This document shows, in pieces, positions 1 to 9,523 of a DNA stretch of 60,580 nucleotides. The stretch is from contig NZ_NPBY01000082.1 of NCBI RefSeq assembly GCF_002272015.1, positions 1-60,580 on the forward strand, given 5' to 3'. The stretch comes from Paenibacillus campinasensis (GTDB lineage: Bacteria > Bacillota > Bacilli > Paenibacillales > Paenibacillaceae). Numbering within the stretch: position 1 is the stretch's first letter; each line of letters begins with the position of its first letter. The notes beneath the pieces are model-generated. The model saw only the letters and a program-made list of their open reading frames with translations, ran no database searches and was not told the origin of the DNA. Position numbers and translations under genes: made by a program.

Positions 1-72
1 AGTAGGCATCCCGTGGAAGCGCAAAGCATCAAGCCCGGCATGTGGCGCAAAGGCAGGAGGCCGGGCGAATAA
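1..72 (+). CDS. possible 3' end of a gene cut by the window edge
   Basis: Frame 1 is open from the first base to a TAA at 70-72, giving 23 residues ending GRRPGE. A good terminator follows at 77-124, so a transcription unit very probably ends here. The peptide is too short to recognise, and the reading frame is a guess based only on the stop-then-terminator arrangement. Confidence 0.2.
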   Translation, partial: SRHPVEAQSIKPGMWRKGRRPGE

Positions 73-76
73 TCCG

Positions 77-124
77 CCTCCGGACCGGGTTAGATCAACG
101 CCCGGAGACGGAGGTTATCTTTTT
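77..124 (+). terminator. rho-independent terminator
   Basis: Arms CCTCCG-ga-CCGGG and CCCGG-aga-CGGAGG enclose a short loop and are followed by TTATCTTTTT. It separates whatever lies left of the window from the hydrolase gene at 220. Confidence 0.6.
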
Positions 125-219
125 CGAATTTTGATACCCTTACTTCAATCGCGTGTAGGATGCTTAAGCACTCATTGTCTGTCTTCCTACAGCGCAGGTC
201 GAATAAGGGAGGAACCGCA

Positions 220-1224
220 ATGTCGTTTCGTATCGTTCATGGGTACACGCCGCCGATCCGGTCGAAGGACGGAAGCCATCCGCCGAAGAGCATCGCCTCT
301 ATGGAGATATTCAATCTCAGAGGCTTCCCGCAATGGGTGGTCCTGCGGGGGCATGACACCGACAATCCGCTGCTGCTGTTTTTTCACGGCGGGCCAGGAG
401 CTTCGCAGACTGGAGCGCAGCGCAGATATTTGGCGGGGCTCGAAGAGAAGTATACGGTGGTGAATTGGGATTACCGTGGAGCGGGGAAAAACTATCAGCC
501 CGGAATCCCGCCTGAAACAATGACGATCGGCCATCTGCTTAAGGATGCCCGCGAGCTGGCGGTCCAGCTTCTACAGAAATTCGGGCAGCGTCGACTGTTT
601 GTCATGGGTCATTCATTCGGCGCCTTGTTCGGGCTGCGTTTTGTCAATGTTTACCCGGAGCTGGTGCGCGCTTATGTGGGCATCAATCAGCCGACAGACC
701 GCGCGGCAGAGGAAGGACGCTCGTATGAATGGGTATATCAGGAGGCAGAGAAGCGAGGACTGAAAAAGGCAGTTGCAGTGCTGGAGCGTATGGGGGCCCC
801 GAGGAACGGTCTATATAAAACGATGAGTGATTTTGTCCAGCAGCGAAAGCTGTTGACAAAGCTGGGGGGCGTCGCTTTTGAGCAAAGTCCGACTCAGATC
901 AATGTAATCAGCAATCTGTTTACCCCCGAATTGTCATGGCCGGAGCGGTTTCGTTTCATGAAAGGGTTCTCGTTTAGCAACGAGCATCTCTGGGATGAAT
1001 TTGTGGGACATAATCTGTTTGAGCAGATTCGGGAAGTTCGGGTTCCGGTGTATTTTGTGGCTGGGGCGCATGATCGAATATGTCATGACCTCATTATGGA
1101 ATACGTTAAACAGCTTAAAGCGCCAAGCATCCATGTGGACGTATTCGAGAAATCCGGGCATCTTGCCTGCTTCGAAGAGCCGGACAGATTCATGAGGCTG
1201 ATGACAGAAGAAGTGCTGGTATAG
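220..1224 (+). CDS. alpha/beta hydrolase, proline iminopeptidase-like
   Basis: A 334-residue cytoplasmic alpha/beta-hydrolase with no signal peptide. The oxyanion-hole motif HGGPGAS lies near residue 56 and the nucleophile elbow GHSFGA near residue 130. A late GAHDR (acid) and SGHLA (histidine) complete a Ser-Asp-His triad. HGGPG is typical of the proline iminopeptidase/S33 group, but related esterases and lactonases share it, so the substrate is unknown. The start at 220 follows AGGGAGGA; an upstream in-frame ATG at 160 lacks a ribosome site. The gene sits alone between two terminators. The function class is secure, the specific reaction is not. Confidence 0.85.
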   Translation: MSFRIVHGYTPPIRSKDGSHPPKSIASMEIFNLRGFPQWVVLRGHDTDNPLLLFFHGGPGASQTGAQRRYLAGLEEKYTVVNWDYRGAGKNYQPGIPPETMTIGHLLKDARELAVQLLQKFGQRRLFVMGHSFGALFGLRFVNVYPELVRAYVGINQPTDRAAEEGRSYEWVYQEAEKRGLKKAVAVLERMGAPRNGLYKTMSDFVQQRKLLTKLGGVAFEQSPTQINVISNLFTPELSWPERFRFMKGFSFSNEHLWDEFVGHNLFEQIREVRVPVYFVAGAHDRICHDLIMEYVKQLKAPSIHVDVFEKSGHLACFEEPDRFMRLMTEEVLV

Positions 1225-1334
1225 TCGAAGAGCGGATGAATGAGGCGTAATAAGAGGATAAGGGAAGTAGATTTTACAGGTTGACCATGCGGCGTTTGTT
1301 CATTGATCTATGACGCGACCGATTGGTGCTGATC

Positions 1335-1385
1335 AAAAATCCTGTGTTCCTTTAATCAAGAAGAAAAGGAGCCGGGATTTTTTTT
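1335..1385 (+). terminator. terminator after the hydrolase; rest of the 1225-1590 gap
   Basis: AAATCCtG pairs with CgGGATTT, inner TCCTTT pairs with AAAGGA, and a run of eight T follows. The remainder of the 366-base gap must carry the promoter and leader of the SLH gene, but I see no convincing -35/-10 pair. A short direct repeat AGTAACAA occurs twice around 1455-1480. Confidence 0.5.
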
Positions 1386-1590
1386 GATTTCATTTTGGCA
1401 TTGTAGAGTTTTTGTAGAGATGCAGCTGGTATCATTACTAAGTTAGGAAGAAAGTAACAAAGAGTAGGTACTTAGTAACAAGGGAGAACGATCACAATCT
1501 ATAGGTCGCATCCATTGTCCTGATGAATGCAGCTAGCGAGACATATACAAAAGAGTGCCACTAATCAAGGGGAAAGAGGAGAGGAGAATT

Positions 1591-4500
1591 ATGTTGAGTA
1601 CCAGATCATCTTTACGGAGGGGCCGACGGTATTTGTCGATGCTCTTGACGATTGCCATCGTCTTGAGTTCATTTGCCCCCGCCGCTGTCGCCAGCAGCTC
1701 AGGTGCGGGAGGGGCTGTTGAAGGCGTTACTTACTTCGTCGACCATGATAACTGGGGAGGGCCGGGTTCAACCGGAATAGATGGAGACCTGGATATCGGG
1801 ATCAAGAATCAGAACAATTCCCCGGCAGACAACTATGATAAGTTTCCAATCGAGTTTAAATTCGATGTGGACAAGCCGGTACCGGGTGATGCCGAGGCTT
1901 ACCTGCTTATTCGCGCTTATGATGTGGATGAGGAAGACGGGAACTATAACGATAGCACCAACGGCGAATGGGACCGCGTATATTTCTCGTCCAATCCCGA
2001 GCATATCCGCATGAACCAGCGCTACACGCAGTGGAAATATCCCATTCCCGGTGCGAACATTCCGAATAATGGTTATATGAATGAGATGCACCAAGACGCT
2101 TATGTCGGAGCTCTTTCGGGCAGCGACACCAAGTGGAATACGACGGTACTCCCGATCGAGGCCGGCAAAATCGTGCAGGGAGAGAACTACGTAGGGATTA
2201 CGATTCATCACTACTATCAAGATCCGAGCAATCCCAACTCCAATTGGCAGATGACGGTGGACTGGGGGCAGCTTGTTATTAACGGAGGCTCCCGCAGCAA
2301 AGGGGAGATTACTTATGCAAGCCTTGAACCCGGCAGCGTCAATAATGAACTCATTGTTAATACGGAGTTTATGCCGAAGGTGAACGGAGACTTCTCCATT
2401 GAGGTCAGCTTAATTGAGAAGGCTACAATCGGCGGGGATGTCGTGGATCAGAACCTGGCCATCGGGCAGAAGCGGATCAGAGGCGGCCAGGCGAACACAC
2501 TCAACAAAAATGAAATCGTCCTGAAGGACGTGAGGCTCGATCCGAATAAAGAATACACGCTTAACGTGATCTTGTATGAGGATGGGGGAGCGCTCACAGA
2601 AAGCCCGAAGGATGTCAACAATACGCCAATCAGTATCGACATCGATCCGATGGAGGTACAGCATATCTATACGATGTCTACATTTGATCCGAAGGTCGAA
2701 GACATCGAGCTGAACAACAGACCTCAGTATGAGCCGACATGGTTTAGCCTGAACGATTTCGAGGACAAGTTGTTCAAGATCAATGGGCGGCAGGATAACA
2801 CACTTGAAAAAGTTAAAATCGTGACGCTGCCCGATCCGTCCACCGGTCGCCTCGTCTTCGGACAAGATGATGTCGCCGCAGGGGACGAGCTGAATGCTGC
2901 GGAGCTAGGGAACCTGAGATTTATCCCGACTGCGAGCGGCGGGTTCAATCAACCGGTCACCTTCGAGTGGAATGGTTACGATCAGGACAAGAAGAAGTAC
3001 GCACAATTCAATGCCGAAGTCGTCATTTCGCCGAACCTGGCGCCAGTACTGGACAATGTCAACATCCCAGTGAACAAGGGAACAACTGCTGTTCCGGTGG
3101 GAGATGGCATAAACCGGGCGGTACAAGATGACCAGGCACCGTTGCAACCTGACCATGTGGCAGTACTTTCACTGCCATCTACCGGGACTTTGATGCTCGG
3201 ACAGACAGCGGTCACGCAGGGAATGGAGATCCCTTGGGCGCAGCTGCCGGCATTGACGTATGTGCCGGAGAGTGCGAACCAGACGGGCACGGTGACGTTT
3301 TCCTGGAACGCATCAGACGGACTTCAGTATGCGAAAGATCCGGCAACCGTCACGATTACCATTAACCATCCTCCTGTCGCTCTGGATGTCGTGAAGACAG
3401 GACTTGAAGGCAGGCCGGTCGTTATCCCAGCAGTAGAGTTTAAAATGACCGATGCGGATGGAGACGACCTGAAACTCATTGACATCGTCAACGTGGATCC
3501 ATCCATAGGGAAGCTTCAGTATACTACGGTAACCGATGGCACTTACCGGGACATTGCGGGACCGATTGATTACGCTACCCTGGCCTCCGTTATCTTTACG
3601 CCTGCAGCGGATCTGCCACTATACCCTCCGGTTGTGACCCAATGGAGGGCACAGGACGGGAAGCAGTTCTCGGAGCAGCCAGGCAGCATTACGATTACGT
3701 ATGACGGAAGACCGATTGCTCACCCGCAAATCATCGAAGCTGAGGAAGGTTCCGGTGTTATTCCGGTGATCCTGACGGGAGAGGATGCGGAGAGTGCCGT
3801 TCTGGCCTATGACATTATCAGCCAACCGGCTAAAGGAACGCTGGAGCCCTCCGCAAATGGAAGCCAGCATTGGATATATCGTCCGGATCCAAGCTTCGTT
3901 GGCGGGAAAGATTCATTCCGGTTCACCGTAACGGATGATGTATATCATCAGAGCAGCGAACCGGCTGAAGTGACGATTGTTATTAACCGTACCCTCGATG
4001 GGTGGGTAGGCGATCAGCAGCAGGGAGATAACGAGGTCGTTACTGCCATCCCAGGCAAACCTCTCGCGCTTAACGCTGTCAGCTCCCTGCATGCGCAGAA
4101 GGTAAACGCCATCGTGAACGGGGTTGTGGTTCCGCTGACCGAGGTCAATCCGGCAGGAGCCGAGGCGGCGGGGTACCGGACTTGGAGCAACAGCCACTGT
4201 ATCATGGCGCTGGGCATAGCTCCAGGAAATTGCGTTCTTCCGATGGATACGGCAGCCGGCCTGCACCTGGTTACATTCGAGGCGTTTAACGGAGCCGGGC
4301 AATCACTCCCTGCGGAGATGAAGCTGCAGGATAACCAGTTCAAGGTGGTGGGTACGAACCTGACACTGCTGGCGAAGCCTGAGTCCATTCCAGGGGACGG
4401 TAAATCAACGACGGAATTAACTGCTGTCGTGAAGGACGGAGACGGAAAGCCGGTGGAAGGGGTCGCGGTGACTTTTGAAGCGCCCGCAGGTCAGGGCGAG

Positions 4501-6723
4501 TTCGTGGGTCCACATACGGCGGTAACGGACCAAGACGGCAAAGCGGTGGTTGTGTTTAGATCACCAAAGATTAGCGGCGTGAACAATGAGACGATTGAAG
4601 TCACCGCAACCGTGGATGAGCCTGCACGAGGATTGTACGGGAAGGACAACATTCAGATTACGTTCCAGCCGGCTGTCGTTCGAGGCATGATTACAGAAGG
4701 CGAATCTCATCGTCCTGTCGCCCATACTCCGATCCGGATTACACTTGATCTAAATGGCGATGGCATCATCGAGGCGGGCGTCGACTTCATTGCAACCGTG
4801 GTAACGGACGAGCACGGGGCCTACTCGTTGCCTGTTCCGAAGGGAGATGCCACGTACAACGTGGAATTTACCCGGGAAGTTATGATCGGCGGCGTTCCGA
4901 CGCCAGTAACCTATGCGCAGAAGGCGAGAGTCGATAAAATCGCTGGCAACAGTGAAGTGTTTGATTCGGAAAAGACGGTCACAGGCATGGTGTTGTTCCA
5001 GAAGAGCAACGGCCTCACCAGTTTGCTGAACAACAGCATGATTGATAACATGAAGGTTTATCTGAAGGATGAGAATGGCGTCTATATTACGGATGCGTCC
5101 GGCTCCAAGAAGCCGTTCGAGTTAGGTAAACAGGGTGTCTTTACCGCAGACGGATTGGAAGCCGGGCAGAAGTATGTGCTTGAAGTATGGTATGAGATGG
5201 AGATTTATGACGAGCATGGACCGACCGGCAAGTACAAGGAAATTGCGATCAACGGGAAGCGTGATCCACAGAATCCGGATGTGATCCGCTATCCAGAGAT
5301 TGCATTGAAAGCCAACGGGGAAGTGAATCTCGTACAAGATCTTGTAGATCCGTACGGAACCATATCAGACGGCCATACCCAATTGCCGATCGAGGGCGCT
5401 GATGTAACCTTGTATTATGCCAACACGGCAAGAAACAAGGCGAACGGCGTGACACCGGACACGAAGGTATACTTGCCGCCGCTGCCTGGTTTTGAACCTA
5501 ACAACAATGAAAGTCCGAGCCAGAAGAGTGACTCGAAGGGCTTCTATGCTTACATGGTCTACCCTGAAACTGATTATTATCTGGTTGTTCGCAAGGACGG
5601 CTATAACAGCTACACAAGCCAGACGATTTCCGTAGAGTGGGATATCGTCAAACATGATGTGAAGTTATATCGGCCAGCGAGCGGGGACGTATCAAGTCCG
5701 GCTCAGCCGGGGAGCAGCCCTCAACAGCCTGCCGTATCCCTGGATCTGGCGGTAGACAGCAATCTTGTTCAGGAAGGGTCGGAGTCCAAACTGCGTGTTT
5801 GGTACAAGAACGAAGCTGCTTCTCCTCTGCAAGGGGGTGTAATTACCATCACGCTGCCGGACGGCACGGAAGTGATTGATGCCCAGGGCGGTCAGGTGGA
5901 AGGCAACACGATATCCTGGAGCATCGGACGTCTGGCAGGCCAGCAGTCCGGGGAGTTTATCGTGACATTGAAATGGCCGCAGCTGGATAGCAAGGAAGCG
6001 GTGTTTGATATCAAAGGCAGCTTCACAGCGAACGGACAGGGGGCTTCGGAAGCGCGCGGTTCGTTGAAGATCCAAGTCTTCTCTACGCGCTATGAATCGC
6101 TAAGTCACCAGCGTTACATTCTCGGCTACCCGGACGGGGAGTTCAAACCGAACCGGTCCCTGACGCGTGCTGAATTGGCAGCGATTGTTGCCCGTCTGAC
6201 GGAGAATAGCGTGCTGGATACCCCGATAGCTTATTCCGATGTTCCATCGGATTACTGGGCTGCCAACTATATTCGAATTGCAACCAAGCATGGCTATTTC
6301 AACGGATTTGCTGACGGCACCTTCCGTCCGGATGTTCAGGTGACGAGAGGCGAGCTGGCGATGGTCATGACGCGATTCCTTGATCTTGAGGTCAGCCAGT
6401 CAGGAGAGATGCACTTTAACGATATCGATGGACACTGGGCATCCGATGCGATCGAAGCTTTATATCGCAATAAGTTCCTGAGCGGCTATCCGGACGGATC
6501 CTTTAAGCCGCGGAATTCCATCATACGTTCTGAAGCGGTGACCTTGATTAACCGGATGCTGTATCGTGGTCCGCTGCAAGGCCTTGAACCATTGTTCCCG
6601 GATATGCCGAAGTCGCATTGGGCATTCGGGGATGTCCAGGAGGCCACCATCTCCCATGAGTCGGTGCGTCAAGCGGATGGAAGCGAGCAATGGATCCGAA
6701 ACATCGCGGATGATGTGAAGTAA
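1591..6723 (+). CDS. large S-layer-anchored (SLH) multidomain surface protein
   Basis: A 1710-residue secreted protein. A basic N-terminus, hydrophobic core and AVAS cleavage region make a signal peptide of about 36 residues. About 470-810 holds repeated cadherin/Ig-like beta modules. About 925-1030 is a Big_1-like (invasin) domain with GDGKSTTELTAVV and AVTFEAPAG. About 1030-1380 resembles carboxypeptidase-regulatory/SdrD B-like modules with a DLNGDG calcium-type loop. About 1385-1490 is DUF11-like. Three SLH motifs (GYPDGEFKPN, GFADGTFRPD, GYPDGSFKPR) close the protein from about 1500 and should bind pyruvylated cell-wall polymer. The start at 1591 follows GGAGAGGAG; the frame is open further upstream without a better site. 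It is likely structural or adhesive; no catalytic motif was recognised. Monocistronic, with a terminator downstream. Confidence 0.9.
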   Translation: MLSTRSSLRRGRRYLSMLLTIAIVLSSFAPAAVASSSGAGGAVEGVTYFVDHDNWGGPGSTGIDGDLDIGIKNQNNSPADNYDKFPIEFKFDVDKPVPGDAEAYLLIRAYDVDEEDGNYNDSTNGEWDRVYFSSNPEHIRMNQRYTQWKYPIPGANIPNNGYMNEMHQDAYVGALSGSDTKWNTTVLPIEAGKIVQGENYVGITIHHYYQDPSNPNSNWQMTVDWGQLVINGGSRSKGEITYASLEPGSVNNELIVNTEFMPKVNGDFSIEVSLIEKATIGGDVVDQNLAIGQKRIRGGQANTLNKNEIVLKDVRLDPNKEYTLNVILYEDGGALTESPKDVNNTPISIDIDPMEVQHIYTMSTFDPKVEDIELNNRPQYEPTWFSLNDFEDKLFKINGRQDNTLEKVKIVTLPDPSTGRLVFGQDDVAAGDELNAAELGNLRFIPTASGGFNQPVTFEWNGYDQDKKKYAQFNAEVVISPNLAPVLDNVNIPVNKGTTAVPVGDGINRAVQDDQAPLQPDHVAVLSLPSTGTLMLGQTAVTQGMEIPWAQLPALTYVPESANQTGTVTFSWNASDGLQYAKDPATVTITINHPPVALDVVKTGLEGRPVVIPAVEFKMTDADGDDLKLIDIVNVDPSIGKLQYTTVTDGTYRDIAGPIDYATLASVIFTPAADLPLYPPVVTQWRAQDGKQFSEQPGSITITYDGRPIAHPQIIEAEEGSGVIPVILTGEDAESAVLAYDIISQPAKGTLEPSANGSQHWIYRPDPSFVGGKDSFRFTVTDDVYHQSSEPAEVTIVINRTLDGWVGDQQQGDNEVVTAIPGKPLALNAVSSLHAQKVNAIVNGVVVPLTEVNPAGAEAAGYRTWSNSHCIMALGIAPGNCVLPMDTAAGLHLVTFEAFNGAGQSLPAEMKLQDNQFKVVGTNLTLLAKPESIPGDGKSTTELTAVVKDGDGKPVEGVAVTFEAPAGQGEFVGPHTAVTDQDGKAVVVFRSPKISGVNNETIEVTATVDEPARGLYGKDNIQITFQPAVVRGMITEGESHRPVAHTPIRITLDLNGDGIIEAGVDFIATVVTDEHGAYSLPVPKGDATYNVEFTREVMIGGVPTPVTYAQKARVDKIAGNSEVFDSEKTVTGMVLFQKSNGLTSLLNNSMIDNMKVYLKDENGVYITDASGSKKPFELGKQGVFTADGLEAGQKYVLEVWYEMEIYDEHGPTGKYKEIAINGKRDPQNPDVIRYPEIALKANGEVNLVQDLVDPYGTISDGHTQLPIEGADVTLYYANTARNKANGVTPDTKVYLPPLPGFEPNNNESPSQKSDSKGFYAYMVYPETDYYLVVRKDGYNSYTSQTISVEWDIVKHDVKLYRPASGDVSSPAQPGSSPQQPAVSLDLAVDSNLVQEGSESKLRVWYKNEAASPLQGGVITITLPDGTEVIDAQGGQVEGNTISWSIGRLAGQQSGEFIVTLKWPQLDSKEAVFDIKGSFTANGQGASEARGSLKIQVFSTRYESLSHQRYILGYPDGEFKPNRSLTRAELAAIVARLTENSVLDTPIAYSDVPSDYWAANYIRIATKHGYFNGFADGTFRPDVQVTRGELAMVMTRFLDLEVSQSGEMHFNDIDGHWASDAIEALYRNKFLSGYPDGSFKPRNSIIRSEAVTLINRMLYRGPLQGLEPLFPDMPKSHWAFGDVQEATISHESVRQADGSEQWIRNIADDVK

Positions 6724-6830
6724 CCGAAGCGAGGCGGAGACGCAAGAAGACAGACGCTTTGCTTTGAAAGCCATCCAGGCATGTCCGGGCTATGCACGGC
6801 TTGCATAGAGGACAAGATGTGACTGAAACC

Positions 6831-6882
6831 AAACCCATAGGAAGGACATTCTTAATAAGTGGCCTTCTTATGGGTTTTTTTT
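6831..6882 (+). terminator. terminator after the SLH gene; rest of the 6724-7037 gap
   Basis: AAACCCATA-GGAAGG pairs with CCTTC-TTATGGGTTT, followed by eight T. The rest of the 314-base gap is AT-richer and should hold the promoter of the thioredoxin-like gene, but no clear -35/-10 pair stands out. Confidence 0.75.
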
Positions 6883-7037
6883 GCGTACATCATGCAGGCA
6901 TGTAATCTCTGTTACTGGAATCAATTGTACTAGGTGGTAAACTTTTGATTAGGCAATATCATTTTCACCTAAAGGTACGATGGCTTATTGCCGATAGGAA
7001 TTACAGGTTCTGATATTTAAAGGGTGGAGGAGCTTTT

Positions 7038-7565
7038 ATGAGGGGAAAATGGAGTCTAATTGGAACAGGCATCATTTTGCTGGCTTTTATCGCGGCTGTT
7101 CTTATGGTAGTGACGGATTATAAGGCTCCGGCGAAATCTCGGGAATCGGCTGCTGCACAGCTGACGCTTAATCGCCTTCAGGATCTGGAGCCGGTGACCG
7201 TTGATTTTGCGGAGAAGCCGACGGTGCTGTTGTTTTTTACATCATGGTGCCCATATTGCCAGGAAGATGCACCCAAGATGGTCACGCTACACGAGAAATA
7301 CAAGGACCAACTTAATCTGTATGGCATTAATCTTGCTCACCGTGATGAAGAAAGTGAAGTGAAGCAATATGTTCAATCGTTTCAAATCGAATATCCTATC
7401 TTGCTCGATGAAGACGGTGAGGTATACGCTCAATATGCCGGAAACGGATTTCCATCGCTGTATTTTTTCGATTCGGAGGGGAACGTTATACAGGAGCTTG
7501 TAGGGGCAACTGATATCGATACCATAGAGCAGCTTTTTGTCTCTTTCCTGGAAGGATATCATTGA
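7038..7565 (+). CDS. TlpA/ResA-like thioredoxin-fold protein
   Basis: A 175-residue membrane-anchored thiol-disulfide oxidoreductase-like protein. Residues about 7-27 form one hydrophobic segment, so the catalytic domain should face outside. The active site is WCPYC (about residues 71-75) in the usual FFTSWCPYCQEDAPKM context, and the cis-proline region is GNGFPSLYFF. The family reduces or oxidises cysteines of exported proteins such as apocytochrome c or sporulation proteins. CPYC differs from the CEPC of ResA, so the direction of the reaction cannot be inferred. The ATG at 7038 follows GGGTGGAGGAG. It stands alone, so context gives no partner. Confidence 0.85.
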   Translation: MRGKWSLIGTGIILLAFIAAVLMVVTDYKAPAKSRESAAAQLTLNRLQDLEPVTVDFAEKPTVLLFFTSWCPYCQEDAPKMVTLHEKYKDQLNLYGINLAHRDEESEVKQYVQSFQIEYPILLDEDGEVYAQYAGNGFPSLYFFDSEGNVIQELVGATDIDTIEQLFVSFLEGYH

Positions 7566-7737
7566 TTCGGATGGCTAATGCCGGACATTCCCTGGTTGCT
7601 TAAACCTTCATTGTTCGGGTTTTATAGGTTTTTTGAAGCTAAAATTGTTCTTAAAGCTTGCCCAATGCCGAATATTTATGTATAATCAAACGTGTCAACG
7701 CTTCGAATGTACGGTAGTAAATGATGAAGGTGGTATC

Positions 7738-8079
7738 ATGGAACTGCTGGACAGCAATGAGAGCAAGAAGAAGATGTGCCAGTATTACAATGAAATCTCG
7801 AAGGAACTGTTCGGCTTCGGTACCACTCTCCTGAGAGTGAGCATCGATCAGAATATTGTGACCTTCTATGCGAAACACCGGCGCTCGCCGCGCTCCGACG
7901 CCCTGGAAGGGGAGGCCCCCGGCTTAAAGCTGGAAGTGGACTTCCGCATGTCTGTCTTGTATAAGAAGAAATTCCGGGAGAAGCTGGAGGAGCACATGGG
8001 GCTATCCATTGAAGCTATATTGCGGGATTATGATGCGTCTACACAGTGGGCGATCACGAATGTCATTTTGAAGTCTTGA
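7738..8079 (+). CDS. small DUF2294-like protein
   Basis: A 113-residue soluble protein with no signal peptide or membrane segment. Its order is an N-terminal helix, a beta-rich middle (TTLLRVSIDQNIVTFYAKHR), a VLYKKKFREKLEEHMG helix and a closing strand. This resembles DUF2294, a family without established biochemistry that is common in Bacilli. The ATG at 7738 follows GAAGGTGG; the frame is open to 7633, but the extra residues look like translated leader. A strong terminator lies downstream. The family assignment is by pattern memory and moderately sure. Confidence 0.65.
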   Translation: MELLDSNESKKKMCQYYNEISKELFGFGTTLLRVSIDQNIVTFYAKHRRSPRSDALEGEAPGLKLEVDFRMSVLYKKKFREKLEEHMGLSIEAILRDYDASTQWAITNVILKS

Positions 8080-8216
8080 CGGTCTCAAGGCCCGGAAGGT
8101 TCACAGGATGACAATCCCTGACAATTTCATATGATGGCGTTTGACTTCGGATTGATTCTGAGGCAAAAACCGATGATACGATTGACTGGCGGGTATCGCT
8201 TTCCTTTGTTTACGAA

Positions 8217-8264
8217 GAAAAGTGTTCTTGTTTTCTACAAGAATGCTTTTCTTTTTGTTTTTTT
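8217..8264 (+). terminator. terminator before the purine-type operon; rest of the 8080-8410 gap
   Basis: GAAAAGTGTTCTTGT pairs with ACAAGAATGCTTTTC with one mismatch, followed by CTTTTTG and seven T. The remaining leader to 8410 was searched by eye for the purine riboswitch core and none was found. No clear promoter was seen either. Confidence 0.8.
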
Positions 8265-8410
8265 ATAATAAGAAATCATCTCAGAGGGGCAAAAGGAGGG
8301 ACGGGGCAGGATCATCTTAGCCATGCGATCATTCCACCGATCAGAGGATGGATGAGAAGAAACAAGCCAAACCTTAAACTAACATTATATTTCAGGAGGT
8401 CTATAGAACA

Positions 8411-9496
8411 ATGATGAAAAAATGGTTGAGCGGGGTAACTGCAGTCGTTATGACATCGGTATTGCTGGCAGGTTGTGGTGGTGCAGGCAACACAAGTGAT
8501 AATGAAACGGCAGGAGATACGGGCGGCAGCGCTGCGGCGCCAACGAAGCTGGTTGTTTCTACTTGGGGATTCTCTGAGGATTTTTTCAACGAAGAAGTGT
8601 TCGGTCCATTTGAGAAAGAGCATAATGTCGATATCGTGGTTGAGGTCGGCAACAACGCGGAACGTCTGAACAAGGTTCGTCAAGGCACATCCGAGGTTGA
8701 TGTGATTTATCTGTCGGATTATTATGCACAGCAGGCCATTGATGAAGGATTGTTCGAATTCATTGACCGCGCGAACATTCCAAACGTTAACGATATCTAT
8801 GAAATTGCCCAAGCTCCGCTCGGTGAGAATTATGGGCCCGCGTACACGGTAGGCCAGCTCGGGATTGCTTACAATCCAAACCTGGTGTCCATAGAAGTCT
8901 CGTCCTGGAGCGATCTGTGGGATCCGGCATTTGCGAACAACCTGACTATGCCTAACATTACGGCGACAGCAGGTCCGATGGTTGTGGATGCGGCATCGTA
9001 TGCTGCAGGCAAAGACAGCTTTGATGAGGAGGCGGCTTTTGCCAAGCTTCAAGAGCTTAGCGGCAACATCGTCAAGTTCTACAGCCAGACCTCTGAATTC
9101 GTGAACATGTTCGCTCAGGAGGAGATTGCCGGAGGCCCGATCATGGAGATGTACTTTAAGGATCTGCAGGTGGCTGTCCCTGATGCCAAATTCGTTACGC
9201 CAAGCGAAGGCGGTTATGCGGTTATGAATACGATCAATGTCGTGAAGGGCACCAAGAACAAAGAGCTGGCTGAGAAGTTCATTAACTGGCAGCTGAGCCA
9301 GGAAGTACAGACTGCATCGGCTAAAGCCAAGGTAGACTCTCCGGTCAATACCAAGGTGGAGCTGACAGCGGAAGAGGCGGAGGGCATTACGTATGGTGCG
9401 GAGCTCGTGGAATCGCTGAACAAGCTGGACATGGAGTTTGTAAACCGCAAGGCCAAAGAGTGGACGGATCGCTGGAACCGTGAGATTGCCCGCTAA
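8411..9496 (+). CDS. ABC transporter substrate-binding lipoprotein (PotD-like)
   Basis: A 361-residue lipoprotein with lipobox LLAG-C at Cys22, so it is tethered to the outer face of the membrane. The body reads as a type-II periplasmic-type binding fold of the polyamine/Fe3+ class (VVSTWGFSEDFF, VDVIYLSDYYAQQAI, GYAVMNTINVVKGTKNKELAEKFI). Polyamine binders of this family are its nearest relatives by pattern. However, the operon encodes a nucleoside hydrolase and an adenine deaminase, so the ligand may be a purine nucleoside or base. The ATG at 8411 follows CAGGAGG. It is the first gene of a six-gene run ending at 15122 and delivers ligand to the permeases at 10580 and 11406. Confidence 0.88.
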   Translation: MMKKWLSGVTAVVMTSVLLAGCGGAGNTSDNETAGDTGGSAAAPTKLVVSTWGFSEDFFNEEVFGPFEKEHNVDIVVEVGNNAERLNKVRQGTSEVDVIYLSDYYAQQAIDEGLFEFIDRANIPNVNDIYEIAQAPLGENYGPAYTVGQLGIAYNPNLVSIEVSSWSDLWDPAFANNLTMPNITATAGPMVVDAASYAAGKDSFDEEAAFAKLQELSGNIVKFYSQTSEFVNMFAQEEIAGGPIMEMYFKDLQVAVPDAKFVTPSEGGYAVMNTINVVKGTKNKELAEKFINWQLSQEVQTASAKAKVDSPVNTKVELTAEEAEGITYGAELVESLNKLDMEFVNRKAKEWTDRWNREIAR

Positions 9497-9523
9497 TGGC
9501 CTGCTAACAGGAGCTGATTGAAT

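Noticed and set aside
8080..8410. Possible purine riboswitch ahead of the purine-type operon
   Set aside because: The conserved P1/J and loop words of purine riboswitches (such as the GTTTCTAC core) were not found; only an ordinary terminator hairpin is present.
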